Shown here one piece after another: positions 24,205 through 33,000 of a stretch of DNA of 38,585 nt. The notes beneath the pieces were generated by a model. It was given only the letters and a program-made list of their open reading frames with translations. It had not been told where the DNA came from and ran no database searches. Each line of letters starts with the position of its first letter. Position 1 is the stretch's first letter. Location: NCBI GenBank assembly GCA_016184115.1, contig JACPDH010000117.1:1-38585 (forward strand), given 5' to 3'. The position numbers and the translations under genes were made by a program. This stretch comes from Acidobacteriota bacterium. Lineage in GTDB: Bacteria; Acidobacteriota; Thermoanaerobaculia; Gp7-AA8.

Positions 24205-26697
24205 TCAGAATCCCCAGGTGAGGTTCAATGTGACGCGTCGTGGGCCGATCGGCATCGCCATGCCGGGTGTTAGGTTCGGGTCGTTCCCTCCCGCATAGCC
24301 GGAACTAGGACTGTAACCCTCGGTGTCGGTCAGGTTCTGCAGGTTCAGCTGTGCCCGCCAGCCGCCGAAGCGGTAGGCGAGCATTGCGTCGACGGTGGTG
24401 TACGACGGAAGGAGGGAGCTGTTGGTGTAGCTGATCCAGACGTCGTCGATGTAATACGCGCCGATTCCTCCCGAGAATCCCGACAGCGGCCCTCGAGGGG
24501 CGTTGTAGACGGCCCAGATGTTCGCGGCGTGATCGGGAACGCCGGGACGCGTCTTTCCTTCGAGGCGCGCTTCGCCTTTGACGAACTCCATGTCGGTGTA
24601 GCTGTAACCCGCAAGCAGGTTGATCTGCGGTGTGATCGCTCCCGTGAAATCGATCTCGAAGCCGCGGCTCGTCTCGATGCCGGCGTTTTCGGCGTATGTT
24701 CCATAGAAGACGAAGGCGTCGTACTTCTTGATGTCGTAGAGCGAGCTCGTCAGGAGGACACGGCCGTCGAGCATCTCCATCTTCAATCCGGCCTCCCACT
24801 GACGCGAGCGCTCCGGATCGAGAGGCGTGCCTTCAAGTGTGAGCAGACCGGGGATGGGTGAAATGAACGCGGTGAGGTAGCTCGCATAGATCGACGTCGA
24901 TGGCGTGACCTTGAACACCAAGCCCGCGCGCGGAGCGACGTTGTCGGTCTTGCTATCGTCCGGAAAGGAGTCGAGCGATACGAGTGGTCCGCCGAAGACT
25001 CCATTGATTTGCTGATAGCCGGTGCGGCGCGACGTAATCGTGTTGTTTTCATAGCGGATGCCGGCGAGCAGATTCACCCTGGGCGTCAGCTCGATGAGGT
25101 CCTGCAGTGCGATCCCGACGTCGCGACCGGTCGCGTCGACCTTGGTTCGTTCGTTGTAGAACTGTCCTTCTCCGAACGGGATGCCGAAGAGCGACGTCGT
25201 CACGTCCTCTGTGACGTAGTCGAAAAGGCGGTGATCGAGGATGGTGGTCTGGAGATGCTCCACGTCCTCGCGATAGTCGGCGGTCGCGAGGAGCTGATGC
25301 TTCGTCGAAGCGACGTCGAACGAGTAGATGCTCTCGACGCGAAGCGTGTTGTGGTACCGCTCCGGGCTTTCGTCGAATCGAGCCTGGTAGAGCTGGTTAG
25401 GCGGAATCAGTCCCATGAAGCCCGTCGGGCCCGAGTCGACGAGCTGCCACGTCCAGAGCAATTCCTGGTCGTACGACTCGCGTCCTGCGACCGCGCGGAG
25501 AGTCAGGTCGGGGCTGAACCGGCGCTCGAGCTCGGCCTGCAGACGATAACCCCTCGTTTTCGAAAGGTCACCGACGGTGCCGTAGAACTGCTCGCGGGTC
25601 GAGAGCTCGGGAAGCTCGCCTCCGTAGCGGACGAAGACGCCCTGATCGGGGACCATGTCGCTCTTCGTGTACTCGCCCGTGATCCAAAGGCTCGTGCTCG
25701 GATCGAGAGCAAACGTGAGTGACGGGTTGATGTTGATGCTCTCGTTACTCACGTCGTCGCGATAGCTGTCCGAATCGTCTACCGAAACGACGAGCAGTCC
25801 GGCGATCGTGTCGGAGAGCGCTCCTGAGACGTTGACGTTGCCGCGAAGCGTTCCGGCGCTTCCATAGTCGAGGCTCGCCGAGCCCGACTGAACCGCGTCG
25901 GGGCGACGAGAGAGGAAGTTGATGATGCCGCCAGGGTCACCCTTGCCGTAGAGGATCGTCGAAGGCCCCTTGAGGATCTCGATTCGCTCGATCGTCGCGG
26001 GGTCGAGCGTGACAGTTCCGTCGATGGGCGTGCGGACACCGTCACGGTAGTTGAGAACGTAGAACCCTCGGATCAGATAGTAGTTAGGTCGCATCAATCC
26101 AAGGAGCGGCGTTACGGCGGGTGCGTTGTGCATCGCATCGTCGATGTCGGTGACGTTCTGGTCGACAAGCAGGTCGCGGGTCAGCGGAGTGACGGAGAGC
26201 GGAATGTCGATGAGTGGTGCGTTGATCCGCGTCGCCGACATCGTTTCGCCATCGCTGTATGTGTTGAGGTATCCGCTCACCGTGATCTCGTCGTGGAACC
26301 GAGTGTCGATGACCTCACCGCAATCGCTTCCGTCGTACGGGTTTGCGATCGCTCCTGCACGCTGTACCCAGAGCGCCTTCGTCTTGTCGCAGTGGACGAG
26401 AACGTATCCCGACGGCAGGGCCCAGTTCGCGGCGGCGAAGGAGAGCGGATGGAATTGCCGGCGCGCGTCGGCGAGAGTCGCTGCGCCGGCGACACCGTCG
26501 GCAAGATCGCGCAATGCAGGATCGCCTCGACCGGAAAGCTCCCCCGCCGCGTTTCGCGCCTGCTCGAGGTCGCCTGCGGCGAGCGCGGCTTGAAGTTGTG
26601 CATAGAGGACGAGCGTCTCCAATGAGGGGGCCGAGGCCGACGCGGTGAGTGAGGAGACGAGAAGAGCGACGACGATCACGAATCGGCGCGATGACAT
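24205..26697 (-). CDS. TonB-dependent siderophore receptor with N-terminal DUF3347-like metal-binding domain
   Basis: 830 residues. The signal peptide ends near residue 23. Residues ~28-135 form an extra domain: a helical part (LYAQLQAALAAGDLEQARNA) then Cys103, Trp110, NPYDG (119-123) and CGEV (126-129). This matches the C...W...NPY-G...CGEV pattern of DUF3347, known from CusB-like adaptors and periplasmic heavy-metal proteins. A TonB box (EITVSGY, ~137-143), a plug domain (~160-270: RIEILKGPSTILYGKGDPGG) and a 22-strand-type barrel follow, ending in TWGF. The ribosome binding site is GGAGG. Neighbours are an SPFH gene upstream and an MFS importer downstream. The ligand is unknown; a metal chelate is likely. 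Confidence 0.86.
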   Translation of the reverse strand: MSSRRFVIVVALLVSSLTASASAPSLETLVLYAQLQAALAAGDLEQARNAAGELSGRGDPALRDLADGVAGAATLADARRQFHPLSFAAANWALPSGYVLVHCDKTKALWVQRAGAIANPYDGSDCGEVIDTRFHDEITVSGYLNTYSDGETMSATRINAPLIDIPLSVTPLTRDLLVDQNVTDIDDAMHNAPAVTPLLGLMRPNYYLIRGFYVLNYRDGVRTPIDGTVTLDPATIERIEILKGPSTILYGKGDPGGIINFLSRRPDAVQSGSASLDYGSAGTLRGNVNVSGALSDTIAGLLVVSVDDSDSYRDDVSNESININPSLTFALDPSTSLWITGEYTKSDMVPDQGVFVRYGGELPELSTREQFYGTVGDLSKTRGYRLQAELERRFSPDLTLRAVAGRESYDQELLWTWQLVDSGPTGFMGLIPPNQLYQARFDESPERYHNTLRVESIYSFDVASTKHQLLATADYREDVEHLQTTILDHRLFDYVTEDVTTSLFGIPFGEGQFYNERTKVDATGRDVGIALQDLIELTPRVNLLAGIRYENNTITSRRTGYQQINGVFGGPLVSLDSFPDDSKTDNVAPRAGLVFKVTPSTSIYASYLTAFISPIPGLLTLEGTPLDPERSRQWEAGLKMEMLDGRVLLTSSLYDIKKYDAFVFYGTYAENAGIETSRGFEIDFTGAITPQINLLAGYSYTDMEFVKGEARLEGKTRPGVPDHAANIWAVYNAPRGPLSGFSGGIGAYYIDDVWISYTNSSLLPSYTTVDAMLAYRFGGWRAQLNLQNLTDTEGYSPSSGYAGGNDPNLTPGMAMPIGPRRVTLNLTWGF

Positions 26698-26715
26698 TTC
26701 AATCCTCCCTCTCTG

Positions 26716-27654
26716 CTACTGTTTCTTGTCCGACGTTGCCGTCGCGGGGAGCTTCGCTCCCGGGACTGGCGGTGCTGTCACTCCGCTCCCCGGTACCGTC
26801 GAAGGCAGCGTGTCGGCGTTGAAGATCAGGGGCAATCCTCCTGATCCGCTGCCGACGACGATGACCTTGGCGTTCGGAGATTTCGAGAGCTCGAGGGTTG
26901 CCTCGATTCCCTTGTAGCGGAGGTACTGTGTGCTGAGGCCTGTCGCGATGATCGATTGGAAGTCGCGAATACCTGCAGCCTCGATCCGTTTGCGCTTTGC
27001 CTCGAGCTCTTCCCGGGACAGGCGGTACTCCATCTCGAGCGCAGCCTGCTCTATCGCGAGCTTCTGCTGGATCGCTTCTGCTACGCGCGGCGGTAGGAGA
27101 ATCGACTTGACCAGCACGTCGTCGAGGTAGACGTATTGCTCGAGAATCTCGGATCGCGAATAGTTCACGATCTGTTCCTGAATCGAGAGGAACGAAGCCT
27201 CGTAGAGATCGTCGGGCCTGTAGCGACTGACTACGGCGCGCACGCCGCTCTCCACTTCCGGGATGACCACGCTCTGGACATATCCGGGGCCGACTCTCGC
27301 GTGGAGCATTCCGACCATCGTTTTAGAGGGGCGGAATCGGATCGTCACGAGGACCGCGACCTCGAGCCCGTCCTTCGTCAGGACCTTGACGGTGCGGTCG
27401 ACGGCCTGCAGGCGGACGTTGTAGACGACCATCGAATTCCACGGCGGGATGATGTGCACCCCTTCGAGATAGACCCAGTCGACGCGGGTTCCGGAGAATC
27501 GCGAAAAGTAGACGCCGCGCTCGCCCGCATTGACGGGGATCACGATGCTCGGCCAGAGGTACGCGACGAGAAGAAGCAGGAGCAGGGCGAAGATCGTCAG
27601 CTTCAACTCGTGGCGCGCCCACCAGTCGGTGAATCGTCGTAAGGCTCCTCTCAT
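26716..27654 (-). CDS. SPFH/band 7 (prohibitin-like) membrane protein
   Basis: 312 residues from ATG 27654, chosen because it overlaps the exporter stop as ATGA. A single N-terminal helix (LTIFALLLLLLVAYLWPSIV) is followed by a band 7 domain (NAGERGVYFSRFSGTRVDWV...EGVHIIPPWNSMVVYNVRLQ) and a helical region with YLDDVLVKSILLPPRVAEAI, typical of prohibitins. A Pro/Ala-rich tail ends the protein. SPFH proteins form rings that organise or protect membrane complexes. It lies between a peptide exporter and a TonB receptor, 18 bp before the latter, so a scaffold for the transport machinery is a reasonable inference. Confidence 0.86.
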   Translation of the reverse strand: MRGALRRFTDWWARHELKLTIFALLLLLLVAYLWPSIVIPVNAGERGVYFSRFSGTRVDWVYLEGVHIIPPWNSMVVYNVRLQAVDRTVKVLTKDGLEVAVLVTIRFRPSKTMVGMLHARVGPGYVQSVVIPEVESGVRAVVSRYRPDDLYEASFLSIQEQIVNYSRSEILEQYVYLDDVLVKSILLPPRVAEAIQQKLAIEQAALEMEYRLSREELEAKRKRIEAAGIRDFQSIIATGLSTQYLRYKGIEATLELSKSPNAKVIVVGSGSGGLPLIFNADTLPSTVPGSGVTAPPVPGAKLPATATSDKKQ

Positions 27655-29330
27655 CTGGCCCCCCGCTCCATGCCCGCCGCCCACAACTCCTCGGAGTCAA
27701 CGAACTCTCCGTAGTCCATGCGCATGACACGATCTGCGACGTGGAAGAAGCGATCGTCGTGCGTGACCGCGATGACCGTCTTCCCGGCGCCCTTGAGCCG
27801 CGGCACGATCTCTTCATAGAAGCGCCGACGGAAGTGCACGTCCTGCTCGGCAGCCCATTCGTCGAAGACGACGATCGGCCGGTCCTCGAGCAGTGCGACG
27901 ACGAGCGCGAGTCGCTTTCGCTGGCCGACGGAAAGATCGAGCGTCGTGAAGCGGTCTTCGACGTACTGAGTCTTGTCCTGGAGCTCGACGTCGGCGAGAA
28001 GGTCGTCTACCCGATCGGCGGGTGTGTCACGCAGTCCGTAGAGCCGATCGAAAAGGTGATAGTCGGAGAAGACCGCGGTGAAATGGCTTCGATACCAGGC
28101 GGCCTCGCCGGCTGTGACGGGCGTGCCGTTGAGCGTGATCTCCCCGCCCTGCGGCGGGTAAAGCCCCGTCAGGATCTTGAGGAATGTGCTCTTTCCACTC
28201 CCGTTCCCGCCGTAGATGAACAGCGTCTCCCCGCCTCGAATCGTGAGGTCGAGCGGCCCGACTTTGAACGGACTTCCGCCTCGTGGATCGTCGTAGGCGT
28301 AGGTCACGTCCTGGAATCGCAGCTGGTCAATCTGCACGGCGCGGGGCGCGATCTCGGCGCCGTTTCCCGAGGCGGTCCTCGTCAACTCGGTCTCGAGCGC
28401 CTCGATGTTTTCGGCTGCGACATTCGCGCGCGTCCAGATCGGAATCGTCACGAGGAGACTCGAGAGCGGGCCGACGATGAAGAGGATGCTGGCGGTAGCC
28501 TTCATCACGACCTGCGTGTACTCGCCGGCGAGCTTTGGGAGAAGAAAGACGATCGCGCCGATCATCATGTAGAGCGCCGCCTGGCCGAAGATGAACTGGA
28601 TCGCAAACTGCGTTCCGGTGGTCGTTTTCGTCTCGCGAACGCCGCCCGAAATGAGGTTGAGCCTCTCGACGAGGTCGCTCCCTCTCGGCTGGCTGAGACG
28701 TACTTCCTTGAAGCCGTCCAGCAGGTGCGTGAGCGCGTCGAAAAACTCGTTCTCGCGACGGTTCGACTCGTGAAGGAGCGCGGTGACTTCCTCGTTGCGC
28801 CGCAGGAACATGATCGCCGCGACGAGTGTCATCACGAATGTCAGGACGAATGCGGCTTTCGAGATCGAGGCGAGATAGACGAAGCTGAAGATCACCATCA
28901 ATGCCGACTGGAATGCGATTGTGATCATCTGCGCGGCCTGCGAGATCGTCACCGTCTCGCTCTGCATGCTCGCGTAGATCTTCGCCCGGCCGAGACGCTC
29001 GATCGGGAGCAGATCGGCGCGCATGATCAGCTCCGTCAGCCGGACGCGGATCCGGTCGAGGATTCTTTCGACCTCGAGCACGGTCGTCAGCAGAATCGCG
29101 CGCTGCGACACGACGAAGAGCGCGAGGATGATGAGGAAGAGCGCCAGCTGCCGCCCGGTCCCTTCCGCGGCCGAGGCCTCTTCCGCGGCTGCGTTGACGG
29201 TGGCCAGTACGAGAGCGTTGCTGAGACCCGAGATTGCCACGAGCACGACGGCGGCGGGGCCGAAGCGCGTCGAGTGGTGACGCAGCATTCGCAGCAGCGC
29301 GGAGGGGCCTAACAGAGAGAGCAGTTTCAT
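27651..29330 (-). CDS. Cyclic-peptide export ABC transporter (PvdE/SyrD-like)
   Basis: 559 residues: a six-helix permease half (~1-300) fused to an ATPase. Visible are the GFKEVRLSQPRG segment typical of PvdE/SyrD, Walker A YGGNGSGKST, a degenerate signature LSVGQRKR, Walker B PIVVFDEWAAEQD (the DEWAA-QD wording marks this subfamily) and the switch VTHDDRFF. PvdE moves a pyoverdine precursor across the inner membrane; SyrD exports syringomycin. It leads an operon of exporter, SPFH, TonB receptor and MFS importer. No peptide synthetase gene lies in the window. GGGAGG precedes the ATG by about 10 nt. Confidence 0.9.
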   Translation of the reverse strand: MKLLSLLGPSALLRMLRHHSTRFGPAAVVLVAISGLSNALVLATVNAAAEEASAAEGTGRQLALFLIILALFVVSQRAILLTTVLEVERILDRIRVRLTELIMRADLLPIERLGRAKIYASMQSETVTISQAAQMITIAFQSALMVIFSFVYLASISKAAFVLTFVMTLVAAIMFLRRNEEVTALLHESNRRENEFFDALTHLLDGFKEVRLSQPRGSDLVERLNLISGGVRETKTTTGTQFAIQFIFGQAALYMMIGAIVFLLPKLAGEYTQVVMKATASILFIVGPLSSLLVTIPIWTRANVAAENIEALETELTRTASGNGAEIAPRAVQIDQLRFQDVTYAYDDPRGGSPFKVGPLDLTIRGGETLFIYGGNGSGKSTFLKILTGLYPPQGGEITLNGTPVTAGEAAWYRSHFTAVFSDYHLFDRLYGLRDTPADRVDDLLADVELQDKTQYVEDRFTTLDLSVGQRKRLALVVALLEDRPIVVFDEWAAEQDVHFRRRFYEEIVPRLKGAGKTVIAVTHDDRFFHVADRVMRMDYGEFVDSEELWAAGMERGAR

Positions 29331-29647
29331 CGCCGCCGAGCCTCCCCCACGCTGTCGCCGGAGTCGCGCTCACGGAGGGCACCGGCAACGGGGTTGTGGC
29401 TCGCGTCCGATCGATTCGCACTCCGGAGGCCCAGGGCCCGTCTCATGATCGACACGCGCCTCATCGCTGCACGGCGATTCTAGGAGGAGAGCGAACGGCA
29501 GGACGGTGGCGCAGACCACACGGCGAATGGTTGTCGCGGGCAATTCGCGACGTCTCGATGTGGCGCGCCTCACGCGGTTGTGTTTGCCGCGAACCTTGGC
29601 CCCGCAGACTCCTGGGCTCAGGCGTCAGCCGCGAGAATCATCAGTCC
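29331..29647. other. Intergenic stretch upstream of the exporter operon
   Basis: About 317 bp between the exporter start and the glgC stop. It should contain the promoter of the transport operon, but I see no convincing -35/-10 pair, no repeat and no supported gene. A short minus-strand frame with a hydrophobic patch lacks a ribosome binding site. Confidence 0.45.
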
Positions 29648-30880
29648 CTACTCCAGCACCGTCCCTTTCGGGATGACGACGATGCCCGACTCGGTGACGG
29701 TGAAGCGCTGGCGGTCGGCCTCGAGGTCGTAGCCGATCGTCATGCGAGGAGGGATCTTCACCCCTTTGTCGATGATCGTGCGCCGGATCCTCGCATGGCG
29801 GCCGATCTCGACGCCGTCCATCAGGATCGAGCCCTCGACGTCGGAGAACGAGTGGATCCTGACCTTCGGAGAGAGGATCGAGCGGTTGATGACGCCACCC
29901 GAGATGATGACTCCCTCGGCGACGAGCGAGTTCGTCGCGCGGCCGATTCGCTGAGGCTCGTCGAAGACGAACTTCGCCGGAGGCAGATTCAGCCAGGCGG
30001 AGCGAAGCGGCCACTGCGAGTTGTAGAGGTTGAATTTCGGCGAGATCGAGATCAGATCCATCGACGCCGCGTAGTAGGAGTCGATCGTGCCGACGTCGCG
30101 CCAGTAGCCGCGCGCCTCCGCCTCCTCTCCCGGCACCAGATTCGTCGCGAAGTCGTACGCCATCACCTTCGAGTCGGCGTACATCTGCGGAATGATCTCC
30201 TTGCCGAAATCGTGGGCCGAGTCGCGTAGCGCGTTCGATTCGAGTACGTCGATGATCGCGTTCGCCTTGAAAATGTAGTTGCCCATCGACGCGAGGATCT
30301 CGTCGGGGCGCCCGGGGATCGTCTTCGCTCCCTCCTTCGGCTTCTCGACGAAGCCGGTGACGCGGAACGACTCGTCGATCTCGACGACGCCGAAGTGGTG
30401 CGACTCGGCAAGAGGAACCGGGATCGTCGCGATCGTCAGGTCCGCATCGGTCTCGAGGTGGAAGTCCATCATCTGCGCGACGTCCATCTTGTAGATGTGG
30501 TCGCCGCCGAAGACGCAGACGTGCGTCGGCTTCTCGTCGAAGATCAACTCGAGGTTCTGGTAGACGGCGTCCGCCGTTCCTCGGAACCAGAACGGCCCTT
30601 TGCGCATCTGCGCCGGCACGACGTCGACGTATTGCCCGATCTCCGCCGAGAGGCGCCAGGTGCGCGAGATGTGCTCGATGAGCGAGTTCGACTTGAATTG
30701 CGTGAGGACCTTGACCTTGTAGAAGCCGGAATTCACGAAGTTGTTGAGGACGAAGTCGATGATCCTGTAGCGGCCGCCGAACGGCACCGCAGGCTTCGCG
30801 CGGTCGCGGGTGAGCGGATAGAGCCGCTCGCCCATCCCGCCGGCCAGCACCATCGTCAGCGTGTTCCGGTAGTTCTGCAT
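29648..30880 (-). CDS. glgC: Glucose-1-phosphate adenylyltransferase
   Basis: 410 residues from ATG 30880 (GGGAGGA upstream; longer starts are hydrophilic leaders). It makes ADP-glucose for glycogen or trehalose synthesis. Seen: MVLAGGMGERLYPLTRDRAKPAVPFG (nucleotide loop, first 20 are conserved), YRIIDFVLNN, FWFRGTADAVYQN, FGGDHIYKMD (catalytic Asp), FVEKPKEG, RGYWRDVGTIDSYY, and a C-terminal left-handed helix (VIISGGVINRSIL, SFSDVEGSILMDGVEIG). It is divergent from the dnaJ-like gene across a 107-bp gap. No other glg gene is nearby. Confidence 0.95.
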   Translation of the reverse strand: MQNYRNTLTMVLAGGMGERLYPLTRDRAKPAVPFGGRYRIIDFVLNNFVNSGFYKVKVLTQFKSNSLIEHISRTWRLSAEIGQYVDVVPAQMRKGPFWFRGTADAVYQNLELIFDEKPTHVCVFGGDHIYKMDVAQMMDFHLETDADLTIATIPVPLAESHHFGVVEIDESFRVTGFVEKPKEGAKTIPGRPDEILASMGNYIFKANAIIDVLESNALRDSAHDFGKEIIPQMYADSKVMAYDFATNLVPGEEAEARGYWRDVGTIDSYYAASMDLISISPKFNLYNSQWPLRSAWLNLPPAKFVFDEPQRIGRATNSLVAEGVIISGGVINRSILSPKVRIHSFSDVEGSILMDGVEIGRHARIRRTIIDKGVKIPPRMTIGYDLEADRQRFTVTESGIVVIPKGTVLE

Positions 30881-30987
30881 GCCCGAGCGTCCTCCCTCCC
30901 TCGCGACCGGAAGGGGCACCCCGAGCGTCCGGGATTCCAACCTCGCGCCGCGTGGCAATCCGTCTGCCGATGCTCTAATCTCGTTCC

Positions 30988-32010
30988 ATGGCGGACCGCG
31001 ATTACTACGACATCCTCGGCATCAAGAAGGGTGCCACGGACGAGGAAATAAAGAAAGCGTACCGCAGGCTCGCGCGCAAGCATCACCCCGACGTCAACAA
31101 AGGCGACAAGGGATCGGAAGACCGTTTCAAGGAGGTCAGCGAGGCGTACGCCGTTCTCAGCGACAAGGAAAAGCGCGAGCAGTACGACAGGCTTGGCCGC
31201 GAGGCATTTCAGTTCAACGGCGGCGGCCCGTTCGGCGGTAGCCCCTTCTCCGGGTTCGACTTCGATTTTTCATCGTTCGGAGCCGGAGGACGCGGACGAA
31301 AGGCCGCCGGGAAGGTCTCCGATTTCCGCGACATCTTCTCCGATCTCTTCGCGGGAGGAGGGCGTGCGGCGGGACCCGCTCGCGGCAGTGACGTCGAGGC
31401 GCGCGCCACGCTGGAGTTCGGCGACGCAGTGCGCGGGACGACACTCCAGCTCAGCGTGCAGCTTCAGGCGGAATGTGCGAACTGTCGCGGGCTGGGGAAC
31501 GTCAAGAATCAGGTCTGTCCCCGCTGCGGAGGCACTGGGATGGCCGCGACGACGCAGACGGTGAAGGTCAAGCTCCCCGAAGGAGTCAGCGATGGCCAGA
31601 CGGTGAGGCTCGCGGGGAAGGGAGGCGCGGGACAGCGAGGCGCGCCGGCGGGCGACCTCCTCATCCACGTCGCCGTTCGTCCGCATGCGTACTTCGAGAG
31701 ACGCGGCAACGACATCCATATCGAGCTGCCGGTCACTCTCGGTGAGGCGCTGCAGGGAGGCGAGATCGAGGTGCCGACGGTGCACGGGCCCGTGAGGGCG
31801 CGGATTCCGGCCGGTACCCAGAGTGGCCAGACGTTCCGCATCTCAGGCAAAGGGGTCAAGAACAGCCGAGGCGCGGGCTACGGCGATCACTACTATCGTG
31901 TCATGATCCACGTCCCCGGCCAGCTCAGCGAAACGGCGAAGAAGCTGCTCGACGAGATCGAGACGTCGTACGACGAGAATCCGAGAGCGAAGCTGAAGAC
32001 GGGGCTCTAG
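30988..32010 (+). CDS. DnaJ-like co-chaperone with a half-size zinc domain
   Basis: 340 residues. J domain (~4-70) with HPD at 33-35, a Gly/Phe-rich linker (~78-130), then two C-terminal peptide-binding domains (GDLLIHVAVRPHAYFERRGNDI; ARIPAGTQSGQTFRISGKG). Between them only two Cys pairs remain, C163/C166 (CANCRGLG) and C177/C180 (CPRCGGTG). Classical DnaJ has four such motifs and CbpA none, so this protein has one zinc site, halfway between. It should stimulate an Hsp70, which is not encoded nearby. The TAG stop touches a heptad array. Confidence 0.9.
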   Translation: MADRDYYDILGIKKGATDEEIKKAYRRLARKHHPDVNKGDKGSEDRFKEVSEAYAVLSDKEKREQYDRLGREAFQFNGGGPFGGSPFSGFDFDFSSFGAGGRGRKAAGKVSDFRDIFSDLFAGGGRAAGPARGSDVEARATLEFGDAVRGTTLQLSVQLQAECANCRGLGNVKNQVCPRCGGTGMAATTQTVKVKLPEGVSDGQTVRLAGKGGAGQRGAPAGDLLIHVAVRPHAYFERRGNDIHIELPVTLGEALQGGEIEVPTVHGPVRARIPAGTQSGQTFRISGKGVKNSRGAGYGDHYYRVMIHVPGQLSETAKKLLDEIETSYDENPRAKLKTGL

Positions 32011-32011
32011 T

Positions 32012-32262
32012 CAGTCCTAAGTCCTAAGTCCTGAGTCCTGAGTCCTGAGTGCCGAGTTTGGTGCGCTGTCGCACGAAGCGGTCGGTGAGTGTTGGCGCAT
32101 CGCCCGAGGAATTGCCTGCACCAGAATCTAATCAGAGAGTAATCTCTTGGCTTCACACGGAGCCTGACGACATTCACTGCGCACTACGCACTACTCAGGA
32201 CTCAGGACTTAGGACTCAGGACTTAGGACTTAGGACTTAGGACTCAGGACTCAGGACTCGAG
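32012..32262. repeat. Heptad array pair (AGTCCTA/G) between dnaJ-like and lpxH-like genes
   Basis: On the left, two AGTCCTA then three AGTCCTG then AGTGCCG occupy 32012-32053. On the right (about 32192-32260) nine units alternate between CTCAGGA and CTTAGGA, preceded by two GCACTAC-type units. The arms are reverse complements with a central spacer of ~110-125 nt closed by GTGCGC/GCGCAC. The right arm ends two bases before the next start codon. This is the cleanest 7-bp tandem in the window and looks like the heptanucleotide STRR repeats of cyanobacteria. Confidence 0.92.
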
Positions 32263-32263
32263 A

Positions 32264-32980
32264 ATGTCCGGCCAGATCTACATCATCGGCGACTCTCACA
32301 TCGGCCTCGCGGACGGCGACGAGGCACGGATCGTTGCGTGGCTCGATCGTCTTGCGGTGCTCCGGCCGAAAGCGCTCTTCCTGAACGGAGACGTGTTCCA
32401 CTACTTCATCGGCCACCGAAATTTCGTGACGACCTCGGTCGAGAAGTTCTTCGCGAAGTTGAACGAGCTCCGTAATGCCGGAATCGAGATTCACTATGTC
32501 GAAGGGAATCGCGACTTCTTTCTCGAAGGCTCGGTCGCGGAGAGGTCGGTGTCGACGCTCTCGATTCGCCGTGACATCGTCGCGGGCTCGCGCCGCATCC
32601 TCGTCATCCATGGAGACATGATCAACGACCGCGACTGGATGTATCGCTTCTGGCGGCGCTTCTCGAAGAACCCAATCATGCGCTTCGCCGTAAAGCTGAT
32701 CCCGAAGGGGATCGCCAAGAAGATCGTCGACGAGATGGAGGCGAAGCTCGCGAGGACGAACTTCAAGCATCGTTACCGGATCCCGACAGAGATCATGGAA
32801 GCATACGGACGGAGATGCGCATCCGAGGGCTACGACATCGTCGTTCTCGGACACTTCCACAAAAAGTTGGAGATCCCTGCGGGCGACGCGCTCGTCTGCG
32901 TCCTCCCAGCCTGGTTCGACGGCGGCGAAGCGATGGCGGTCGATCCGGAGACGGGGGAGTGGGGGTGGGTGAGCGTGTAG
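32264..32980 (+). CDS. lpxH: UDP-2,3-diacylglucosamine diphosphatase-like metallophosphoesterase
   Basis: 238 residues with the binuclear metal motifs of LpxH: GDSH (D10, H12), NGDVF (D43), EGNRDFF (N82, D84), VIHGD (H116) and GHFH near residue 196. The Arg in GNRD marks LpxH-type enzymes over general phosphatases. LpxH splits UDP-diacylglucosamine to lipid X in lipid A synthesis at the inner-membrane face. No other lpx gene is near. The start codon follows directly after a heptad array, with no Shine-Dalgarno sequence, so how it is translated is unclear. A related phosphoesterase of different substrate remains possible. Confidence 0.75.
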   Translation: MSGQIYIIGDSHIGLADGDEARIVAWLDRLAVLRPKALFLNGDVFHYFIGHRNFVTTSVEKFFAKLNELRNAGIEIHYVEGNRDFFLEGSVAERSVSTLSIRRDIVAGSRRILVIHGDMINDRDWMYRFWRRFSKNPIMRFAVKLIPKGIAKKIVDEMEAKLARTNFKHRYRIPTEIMEAYGRRCASEGYDIVVLGHFHKKLEIPAGDALVCVLPAWFDGGEAMAVDPETGEWGWVSV

Positions 32981-33000
32981 TGCCTCGAGAGAGCGAGAAA

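Noticed and set aside
27741-29312. Plus-strand open frame of 523 codons
   Set aside because: Antisense to the cyclic-peptide exporter, whose motifs are complete.
29370-29573. Minus-strand frame with a short hydrophobic patch upstream of the exporter
   Set aside because: No ribosome binding site, poor signal-peptide character and no neighbour logic.
32012-32262. CRISPR-like array
   Set aside because: Units are 7 bp, contiguous and without spacers, and the two halves are inverted. No cas gene is present.
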